Positions 55,938 through 64,000 of a stretch of 64,000 nt of DNA are shown piece after piece. The notes below the pieces were generated by a model that saw only the letters and a list, made by a program, of their open reading frames with translations, was not told where the DNA came from and searched no databases. Source of the DNA: Clavulina sp. PMI_390 (lineage: Eukaryota; Basidiomycota; Agaricomycetes; Cantharellales; Hydnaceae). A program made the translations under genes and the position numbers. The stretch is taken from the NCBI GenBank assembly GCA_015039315.1, contig WIDE01000002.1, positions 755,391-819,390 on the forward strand. The letters are read 5' to 3'. Each line of letters opens with the position of its first letter. Position 1 is the first letter of the stretch.

Positions 55938-58900
55938 ATGACCTACACCCCAATGCCCCCAATCCAGGCGAACCCAATCTCGCCCCGGTCCCAATACCCG
56001 AGAAATGCCTCCATCGTTCTCATCGGCATGCGCGGAGGTAATGTCATCTGGTCTCCTTTGTCGTTTTAGCACCCCCTAACCACCTTTATCGCTGCCCTTT
56101 CCGATCATTCCTGTACTCTTTGGGGGGGAACACACGAACTATAATAACCAAGTTGGCAAACGGTCTCTCGCATCCCTGACCGCCAAGGCTCTCGGCTGGG
56201 ATGCTCTTTTTGCCGACCAGATATTCGCCGATCTTGCCAAACAGGATGTCCTCTCCTATGTCAAGATGCATGGCTGGGACGACTTTCGCGCCAAGGAAGC
56301 ACAAATCATTGCCTGGCTGCTGTCCCACCATCCCACAAACAAAGTTATCGCCTGCGGCGGCGGCGTCGTTGAGCGGGAAGACTCCCGACGACTTCTCAGA
56401 GAATTTGGTCGTACCAAAGGACCTGTCATCCATGTCATGAGAGAGAAAGATAAAGTTCTCAGCTTCCTGGAGAGTAATGCCAACGTCTACCCTTCGTACA
56501 ATCGCTCTACCGCTGGTGAGCGATGGGACGCCCGAGAAGAATTCTACTTTGAGTGCTCGAGCCACGAATTCTTTGCCCTCTCCGTCGATATGCCTCCTCG
56601 ATCACGCTCGCAATCTTCCTCGTCCTCATCCACCCCCACATCAAATGTCCCCCTCAACCCTAAGCCGAGCTCCTCCGGCGAACCATCCTCGTCTTCGAGT
56701 CATGGTGGGCTTTCAGAGCTCACAACCTTGGCACTGAAACCTGTCGAAGCCTCGTTCCTCCGTCTCCTCCGCTTTATTGTCGGCCTAAGCACTAACCATC
56801 TTCCCCTCACTCCATCACCAACTTACCTTCCCTCCGTCTCCACTCTCCCCAATCCCCCTCGCTCCTACATGCTCTCGCTCACGTTTGCAGACGTCTCGCA
56901 GGCTTTGCCCTTGCTAGACGAGATTAGCATCGGCCTCGATTGTTGGGAAATCCGCGTGGACTGGTTGAGAAGCGTTCATCACACCTTTATCGCTCAGCAG
57001 ATCGCTCTGCTCAGGCGGTACAGCGAGCTGCCCATTCGGCTGACGACGCGCACTGTCGGCCAAGGCGGGCGCTTCCCCGACTTTCAAATACCTCCACGAA
57101 CCACTCATCCGTATCACAATCAGCCCCATACCTTTGACGAAGTGACGATCGATGCTCAGCGCCAGCGCCAGCTCTTTGACCTCGTCGTCCTGGCGTTTAA
57201 GCTCGGGTGCGAGTACGTCGATATCGAGCTCACTTGGCCAATTGCAATGCTTCAAGCGCTCATTTCCCATCCGCTCCGCGGGCACACGCACATCATCGCC
57301 TCGTACCATGACACTATCGGACGGCCCTGGACCGGGCGCGAGATGCGGGAGATGTACGAGCGTGGGATGCAGTTGGGGGTCGATCTAGTGGAGCTGATTG
57401 GCACGGCGAGGGTCAGCGAGGACAATATTGCACTAAGGACCTTCAAGGAGAGCATTGGTGCAGTAGGCGGTCTGTCGGGCGTTGCCCCCGGTGGGAGGAT
57501 CCCCCTAATCGCGTTCAATATGGGGCCAGAGGTAAGCCAGAGAGCTCACTTCTTTTATCGCTCCACGGTTTTACTGATCGCGTGGGGCAACCCATCACCA
57601 CCACTCCTGCTCTTTTTCTTATTTTGGCATCGGAACTCCGTCAAACTCAACCGAATCCATACATAGGGAAAGCTCTCGCGGATATCGAACCAGACGCTCA
57701 CGGCTCTTTCCCATCCAGCCCTCCCAAGCGTGGCCGCCCCAGGGCAAATTTCCTACGCGGAAACACAATCGACACTATACCTTATCGGGTCCCTCCCCGC
57801 ACAGACCTACTACCTCTTCGGATCGCCCATCGGACACTCACTCTCCCCACTTTTGCATCGCACGGCGTTCCGTGCCCTGTCGCTTCCCCACACCTTTACA
57901 TCCATCACCCTCGGGTTCGGTTATTCTCATCCCAGTAACCCACACATTAACGAGGCTGGCGGTGGCGGGGCAGTAGGGAACGAAGCGGAGGACATGGAAC
58001 GCCTGAGAGAAGTTGTCAGTCGGCCAGACTTTGGAGGCGCCGCGGTGACGATTCCCCTCAAGGTGCCCGCGGTGAACCTGTGCTCGCGCGTGTCCCATCA
58101 CGCACGCGTCATCGGTGCTGTCAACACCCTTATTCCGATCAATACGCCAGGTTTGCCGCCCTCAATGTCCCGCTCCAACTCGAATCCAGGACTGGGCGGA
58201 AGTGCAAACTCGTCTGGTCAGGGTAGCAGCATGAGGCCGCTTCCGGGGCTGTACGGCGAGAACACGGACTGGCGAGGGATCAAAACTTGCATTGAGAGGC
58301 GGATCACACCTGTCAACGCGCCAACTGCCCGGACCACTGCGCTCGTGCTTGGTGCTGGCGGTACGTCGCGTGCAGCGATCTATGCACTGCATCAGCTCGG
58401 TGTCGCCAACATCCTTGTGTGGAACCGATCCCTGGATAAGGCTGAAAAGCTCGTCGAGGAGCTAGGTCGGCGAATTAGGGATGTGGAGGGCGACGGGTTC
58501 TTGAGATTGGGTGTACTGAGGGGAGGATTGGACGCTGAGAACGTGAGGAGGGCATTTGAGCCATTGGCCCCACCCACGATCATCATTTCAACGATCCCAG
58601 CGTCAGTGCACTTGCCCCCTCAGCCTTCTGGACCTATGGACGTAGAGGGGTACGACCAACGGAACCGCGACTACGATCGCATTGGTACCATACCTGATAT
58701 TGGCCTGCGCCGGGAGCTCCTTGACCTCTCTCCTGCAGGTGGTGTCGCCGTCGAACTCGCTTATCAGCCACGAATGACCCCACTCCTCGCACTCGTTGAG
58801 CAAGTGAATGCCTTCCCTATGCCACTCATGGGTAGCAGGCCCGCGAGCCCTGGTGCGATCGTCGCGTCCAATGCACCGGTGCCTTCCTCTTCATCGACGA

Positions 58901-59193
58901 GATTACCCGTGAAACATTCACGAACCTCATCGCCTCCTAAGGTCCCCTCACCCCCGCCACATTCCACATCCTCACCTACAACTCCACCCAAATCCGACTC
59001 GAACGCGCACATGATGCGCATCTTGGGTGGAAAGACCTCTGCGCCCTGGCTAGCTGTTGAAGGCGTCGAGATCTTGCTCGAGCAAGGGTACGAGCAGGTA
59101 CGCCTCTGGACAGCGCGGAGAGCTCCACAAGCTCCAATCCGGAGGGAGGTCATCCGCGAGTTTGAGAGGAGGGTGCGCGAAGGGTTCGCATGA
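55938..59193 (+). CDS. Quinate-repressor-like protein (shikimate kinase-dehydroquinase-shikimate dehydrogenase fusion)
   Basis: Three-exon gene (55938-56037, 56153-57531, 57667-59193) of 1001 residues that mimics the last three domains of the AROM polypeptide. Domain 1 is shikimate-kinase-like: GMRGVGKRSLAS at the P-loop (Lys followed by Arg, not Ser/Thr), HGWDDFRAKE and VIACGGGVVE. A Ser-rich linker follows. Domain 2 is dehydroquinase-like: DCWEIRVDWL, IIASYHDTIGRP with His, but VDLVELIGTAR carries Glu (57391) where the Schiff-base Lys should be; PLIAFNMG then GKLSRISN. Domain 3 is shikimate-dehydrogenase-like: LFGSPIGHSLSPLLH, GAAVTIPLK, GAVNTL and YGENTDWRG, with two Ser/Pro-rich insertions. 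In ascomycetes the quinate repressors QutR and Qa-1S have exactly this design and are not enzymes. It lies next to ring-cleavage genes, which fits regulation of aromatic catabolism. A true but unusual enzyme cannot be wholly excluded for domain 3. Confidence 0.82.
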
Positions 59194-59696
59194 ACTAGCT
59201 CTCTTACTTTCTTTTTTATTCTTTTATGGCTGGCTTTCATGGCGATAGGGAGTCACCTAATACCGTGGTTGTCATCCCCATGTTGTGTTTCTGTGGCTCT
59301 AAGATCGTGACATCCTAGTCCATCAGAGCATCTATCTTATGTGTCCCCAACTCCTTGTACAAGTAGAGCATTTTGATAACAAAGCAATACCCCCTTGTCC
59401 CATACATTCGTTGTACCTGATAGGTATCTCATCTTTCGTAGTCATTTCACACTACGATCACAACAATGCCAAATGAAATGACATCAGTTCATCTCGCCAC
59501 ATATAAGCCTCGTCGTATACAAGTGATAAATTTGTCGATGGGCGTGAGTGGGGGAGGTAAAGTACAGATGAGTGTGTGGTAGAGAATGCTTGTTGACGAG
59601 AGATAGCGTAAAACCCAAGGATGACAGAGATAACGTAGATAGTGCAATCCATGACCTTGGATAACGTATGGGAGAGCCTCGGACGAGGGAAGAGGT
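59194..59696. other. Intergenic between convergent repressor-like and dioxygenase genes
   Basis: About 500 bases of 3' sequence. No gene seen. Confidence 0.45.
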
Positions 59697-61112
59697 CTAC
59701 TTTTTGGTTTCCGGCTCGAGCCCAGTGTTCAGCCAAGCATCTTCGAAGGACGCGCTCATATTCAGCGTCTATAAGTCGAGGAAACGGAAAGGGAGGATGA
59801 ATCGATAAGAGGTCCAAGCACGAGGAGGGAAAGTGATCTCACCATCGTAATGTAAGCGACAATACCCTGTTGCAAGACACCACCAAGCAAGTAAGTCTCG
59901 AAGGTGCTGTGATATCCATCGAGGTGAGCATCCCAGAAGATGTTGAGGGAGTCGTCCCAGTTGCGTGTGCGTCCGCGGTTGGGGAGGTTGGCGATGGGGT
60001 TGGTGTTGTACGGCCAGAGCTTGTCGACTGCCATGTTCAGGTCATCCTCAAAGAAGAACTGGCCAGTGTGTACTAGACGACCGCCAGAGTATGACCCATT
60101 CTGCAGAAGGGTCCACTCGGGATGCACCTTGACATGGACGTCTGCAGAGAAGGCGAAAAGAGGGAGATCAGAAATGTGCTTGGGCAAGGCGATGTTACGG
60201 AAATTGACATACGAGTTGCGCGCCCAGTGTAGTAACCTGGGAAGATACTTGTAAACGTCGAGACACCGTTCTTGTTTGTTGGCCATGCGCCTCGTCCAAA
60301 GGTCTCGTCAAACTTGGTCTTGGGGAAGGCAGTGAGGAGACCCTTGCGCTTCCCAGTGGATGCTGGTTGCTCATTAACGAGGTGCGCTGCGGCTTCCGGA
60401 TGACCAGAGTAGTGGCCAGTGGCATTGGCCTGCCAGATATCGACGAGGACGTCTGGGACGGGTTGGCAAGTCTCCACATCGAGAACACCAATGTTGTAAA
60501 TCTATGCACGGGTATGTCATTATATGGCAAATCAGATCTTCCGTGGACCGGGCAGAATGTGCAAGCGGGCGAGTCATGGGGTCAGACGTACAGTGAGGAG
60601 GCCAGGTTCATACTCTGCAATGTTTTGGCGAACTGGGTGCTCGAATCGTTCGTAATAAGGACCCGAGGTAACTTCGGGGGCTGTTGATCAATGAGGAACA
60701 GAACGGCGATGCTATCAGTGTCCGCAGAGAGATAGACACGTGCAGAGCGAGAAAAAAGGGGAAGGGACTTACTTAGCACACAAGTGTTGTTCCTGATCTT
60801 GGTTTCTTGAGCATCGGCGCACTCCATGAACTTTTGACCGGTCCCTTGCTCATACTCGTCCAAGAATAGATCGCTGGCGGTCAGGCTGCTTCCATCAGGG
60901 ACACCACCCATAACATGTTGGGCAAATGCGCGCTTTCTCTGGGCCTGGTAAGCTTCTGCTTCAGGTGCGCATGCCCAGGCAGCTTGCTGCAGATCCTGGT
61001 AGACACGGAACTGCTCAGTGGTCTTTGGCCGCTGATTGTTGTGAGCAGAGACGACGTGGAAAGAGGCAGAAGAGGCGGCGAGGGCCAGGAGAGTGGAAGA
61101 AGAGACGAGCAT
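59697..61112 (-). CDS. Secreted intradiol ring-cleavage dioxygenase
   Basis: Non-haem Fe(III) dioxygenase that opens catechol-type rings between the two hydroxyls. The start gives MLVSSSTLLALAASSASFHV, a signal peptide. The first exon carries a Cys-containing N-terminal part (QAAWACAPEAEAYQAQRKRA). Next come APEVTSGPYYERFEHPVRQN, TLIYNIGVLDVETCQPVPDV and VDIWQANATGHYSGHPEAAA, the intradiol core, then SIFPGYYTGRATHVHVKVHP, which holds the second Tyr and the two His ligands of iron; the first Tyr is in the GPYYER segment. Then GQFFFEDDLNMAV and LQQGIVAYITM; splicing the last intron adds TLNMSASFEDAWLNTGLEPE and a stop at 59697. Similar secreted forms are known in lignocellulose-decaying fungi. 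The true substrate is not known from sequence. Confidence 0.87.
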
Positions 61113-61353
61113 GGCGTCGAAGACTGGAGAGTCTGGGGTAAAGTGAGGGGAAGGATGAGGAGAGGATGGAGGTGCCTATAAGAGCACTTGAGGCCTTCCC
61201 CACAAATTCGCACGATATCGTTCTTCCGGTGGCAGTGTCCCCTTGTCGGATGGGCCAACATCCTTGTGGTCCTTAACTTAACATCCATCCTCCAGTAGAA
61301 TAAGGATCATTGGTACTACCGTCTGAGGCCCTCCCGGTTTGATCCTATCTCCC
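61113..61353. promoter_or_regulatory. Shared divergent promoter region, dioxygenase / muconate cyclase
   Basis: The starts of the dioxygenase (minus) and the muconate cyclase (plus) are only 241 bases apart and divergent, an arrangement that favours co-regulation. I cannot point to a repressor binding site. Confidence 0.5.
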
Positions 61354-63178
61354 ATGGCATCATCTGTGCGCTTCCAGCAGTCATTCCGCAACGTTTCTCA
61401 GAGTTTCCTGACGCTTGATCGCTCCATATCCAGGCACTAGACGTGGTCCCAGAGACCCTCTACATCATCACAGGTACATTAAACACTACTCCATAAGTGG
61501 ATGCGAACAGTAACGAGCCGGGACTTCAGGGAGCTTCAGTGCCATCTTCCTCTACATACTTGCTTTCAACACCCACACGCGGCAGCTCTCTGTTCTCTCT
61601 CAACACGATGCTTTTGGACCCCATCAGTGGCTAGTCCTGAATTCAAGGCTCGATCGTCTATACGCCACTAGCTGGGCATGGCCTCCGCATCTATACTCCT
61701 GGAAGGTCGTCGCCAGTCCAGATGACGTCCCAACACTCGAATTTATTAATGATGCGCCCATTAGTGAGTAATTCTATCCAATCCATGCTCACTCATTGGT
61801 ACTATTATGCTCATTTTATTTCTCTCTCAGGCGCAACATCATCTTACATCGCCCTTACCGACACTCATACATACTCCATTGGTGGACCGTCTGGAGAAGT
61901 TCACGCCTTACGCTCAGATGCTGGCTATGGAGATAAAGTGCAAGAAGTGCTCTATGTCTCTCCCGAGGAATTCAAGACAACAGATAAGACGAGGAAAGCA
62001 CTCGTAAGCCCTTCCCCGTACTTTGCACGATCCCCACAATTATTCATGGCCTTCTGTTCTAGAGGGAAGGGTCACACGGCATCGAGTTTACCAAGGATGG
62101 TTTAGCCTTCGTGCCTCATCTGTAAGACCTACTTCTGATGTGTCTCCTCGCTGGTGATATCACTGAATCCCACTTTATTACCTTAGTGGGACGAATTCCA
62201 TCTGGATCTATCAGCTCGATGCTGCTTCAGGGAAGCTCGACTTGCTCAGCGAGGTTCAAAGTATTAGAGAGCACGATGCTCCAAGGCATGCGCTTCCGCA
62301 TCCGAATGGGAGATACCTTTATGTGGTAAGTCCGATGGTCTGCTTGTAGCCTAAAATATTGCCTACTCTAACATCGCCGCCAGGTGACCGAGCACACCTC
62401 CTTCCTTGACGTATACGAGATCTCCAACAAAACGCTCCTTCACCGACAAGCAGCGAGCCTCATTCCGGCAGGTGAGTTTTCTCGTCTCTTAAAGCGCAAG
62501 ATCATATTTTCATCTGTCAAACGATTTCTCTCGTCTACTTTTACCTTCATAAACGTAGATCGATCACCCAGCGATTTCAGAGGAGATACCCTTCGCTTGT
62601 CGCGGCGTAGTGAATTCGAATCGCCAGGAGAAGAATCTCGGCCCCAGTTTCTATTTGCCACGACGCGCGGAAAGACAACGGCCACCAGAGGCTTCCTCTC
62701 AGCCCTCGAGCTGGACGCAGACGGATTGATCGTCACATCTTCTCTTTCCACTCCACACGAAGACGCCGGCAGCGATGCGCCCTTAGAGATGGCCATGGGT
62801 GATGTACCTGTTCCGCCATCCTTCCAAGCCATCCAACAACCCCTCCAACACGGGCCCTCGAAGATGGTACAGCCGACAAGCCTATGGGAAACCCCAACGA
62901 GCGGTGGTAAAGCCAATGCCATCTCGCTTGCGCCGTACTCACTTCCCTCCTTCTCTTTTGCGTCTACATCGCCTTCGGGCGAAGAAGTAGCGAGAGAAGG
63001 AGCGGTAGAGTGGCTTGTTCTGACTGATGATGAGCAAGGCTTTGTTTTCATTGTAGAGTGGGATAGTGCGAGTGGGCGGTTCGAGGAGGTGAGCCGCGTT
63101 AGCTTGGGGGCCGACGATCGGGCGGGGGAAGGGAGTGGAGAGAAGGTTATGGCGAGTCATGCCGTTTGGTTGGCGTAG
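61354..63178 (+). CDS. 3-carboxy-cis,cis-muconate cyclase (fungal beta-propeller type)
   Basis: Intracellular seven-bladed propeller enzyme that lactonises 3-carboxymuconate, the product of protocatechuate 3,4-cleavage, in the fungal beta-ketoadipate pathway. Short first exon: MASS, then an intron with a GTGCGC donor, then ALDVVPETLYIITG, joined to SFSAIFLYILAFNTHTRQLS. Further segments resemble Neurospora CMLE: GTNSIWIYQLDAASGKLDLL, DAPRHALPHPNGRYLYVVTE and TPTSGGKANAISLAP, ending VLTDDEQGFVFIVEWDSASG and MASHAVWLA. Insertions near 62570-62880 are Ser/Pro-rich. About six introns. Divergent from the dioxygenase with a shared promoter region. The family also holds bacterial-type lactonases, but the TPTSGG and DAPRH motifs point to CMLE. 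Confidence 0.85.
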
Positions 63179-63482
63179 CATGAAGTTGACTAGCCTTAGA
63201 TCGAAGCACGAGCTGTAAAACAATAAATTGAACTATCATTGGTTTAATACAAGCCTCAACCGTCCCATGTATTCTTGCCGTCGATATTCATTCATTGACA
63301 CATAGATAGTTCGTCTTGAGCATTCGTATCGAGACTCTATCCATAATAAACCATGTAGCAAATCTGACGCTTGCTACACATATCATTTACCACCAGAGCG
63401 AAGTAGCCAGTTTGCGTGCTATACCCGCATACGTAACTGCACGACAAAATCACTACTTCCAGGACCAAATCACGAGTCTAAA
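63179..63482. other. Intergenic between convergent genes
   Basis: About 300 bases of 3' sequence with no gene seen. Confidence 0.4.
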
Positions 63483-64000
63483 TTACCAGATGACAACCTG
63501 ACCATTCTGGCCTCTCTGATCAACCAATCTCCCAACAAAGCCCTTCCCTCTCTGGCTCGTCCCTCCTCCCTCCTGCTCACTTCCAATTCCCCAACCACTA
63601 TGCCCAGTCCACGTCCACGGCGCACCCCACGAACCGCTCAAACTCCCTCCTTGCACGTCCTTCGTGACGCTCGAGTTCGTCGCGCTCACGTCGCGCGTGT
63701 AGCTGTTCCCTTTACCATCGGTATAGGAGAACGTCTCGGTGGTGGTACCATTGGCGGTGACGACGTTGGTGATGGAGGATCGGAGCCAGGTTCCAGAACC
63801 GGATTGTGAGGTCGAGATGTGGGTGGAGATGACGTCGAGGAGTGGGGAGGGTGTGAGGGATCGAGTGTATGAGTGATCAAGCGCAGTGTACCCTAGAATA
63901 TGGAATGGTTGTGTCAATAGATGGGGGTCAAGGCGCGACGAAGCGAGAAGTGCATACATCCGGACGCGTTGGGGGTGACGAGGTTCGAGTAGTCCACATA
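63483..64000 (-). CDS. Uncharacterised protein, C-terminal part (cut by the window end)
   Basis: Family not recognised. The window edge gives YVDYSNLVTPNASG, then after an intron (GTATGC donor) WYTALDHSYTRSLTPSPLL, DVISTHISTSQSGSGTWLRS and VTANGTTTETFSYTDGKGNS. The end is a Gly/Ser/Trp-rich low-complexity tail with WGAPWTWTGHSGWGIGSEQE and stops at 63483. Many NXS/T sites (NGT, NSS) suggest a secreted or lumenal protein. The N-terminus lies outside the window. Confidence 0.6.
   Translation of the reverse strand, partial: CGLLEPRHPQRVRMYALLASSRLDPHLLTQPFHILGYTALDHSYTRSLTPSPLLDVISTHISTSQSGSGTWLRSSITNVVTANGTTTETFSYTDGKGNSYTRDVSATNSSVTKDVQGGSLSGSWGAPWTWTGHSGWGIGSEQEGGGTSQRGKGFVGRLVDQRGQNGQVVIW

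Noticed and set aside
55938..59193. Gene taken as a truncated AROM (aromatic biosynthesis) pseudogene
   Set aside because: Frame is intact over 1001 codons with clean splice sites and the changes sit at catalytic residues while folding motifs are kept, as in the known repressors, so decay is less likely.
1..64000. tRNA, rRNA or transposase genes
   Set aside because: None seen on reading through; tRNAs could still be missed because no structural search could be run.

Overview
The window is nuclear DNA of a filamentous basidiomycete. Genes lie close together on both strands, most are split by many 45-70 nt GT-AG introns, and the protein set (Brl1/Brr6, fungal 3-carboxymuconate cyclase, Zn2Cys6 regulator, Pmp3-domain protein, families of F-box genes) is typically fungal. 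The coding style suggests an Agaricomycete, perhaps close to Rhizoctonia, but that placement is an inference from protein resemblance only. Many genuine genes are invisible as single long ORFs; I rebuilt them by joining exons by eye, so gene ends are good but some inner splice sites may be off by a few bases.

Layout. 1-145: an imperfect tandem 62-bp repeat at the very edge. 670-6325 (+): DHX29-type DExH RNA helicase. 6581-7624 (-): REV7/MAD2B HORMA protein. 8279-10470 (+): Zn2Cys6 transcription factor. 10654-14197 (-): Ku80, divergent from 14408-18209 (+) mitochondrial aconitase. 18930-20562 and 23160-24537 (+): two aquaglyceroporin paralogues with mitochondrial ClpP (20970-22279, -) between them. 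24762-26380 (+): Brl1/Brr6 nuclear-envelope protein. 26840-27555 (+): unknown protein. 28516-30061 (-): secreted protein with two DJ-1/PfpI domains, the second lacking the nucleophile Cys, flanked on both sides by a diverged direct repeat of about 300 bp. 31531-32997 (+): disordered protein. 33672-35675 (+): GH16 glucanase. 35852-36978 (-): unknown. 37296-42754 (-): three tandem short-chain dehydrogenases. 43121-44736 (-): BAHD-type acyltransferase. 45253-46713 and 47317-48768 (-): tandem intronless F-box paralogues. 48961-50214 (+): Pmp3-domain protein with a long tail. 50852-54858 (-): C1-tetrahydrofolate synthase.

55938-63178 is the most interesting stretch: a quinate-repressor-like protein (shikimate kinase-dehydroquinase-shikimate dehydrogenase fusion with damaged kinase P-loop and a Lys-to-Glu change at the dehydroquinase Schiff-base position), then a secreted intradiol ring-cleavage dioxygenase, then 3-carboxy-cis,cis-muconate cyclase. 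Together these look like a small aromatic-acid (quinate/protocatechuate, beta-ketoadipate) catabolic neighbourhood with a sensor/repressor made from dead shikimate-pathway enzymes. The window ends inside an unidentified minus-strand gene (63483-64000).
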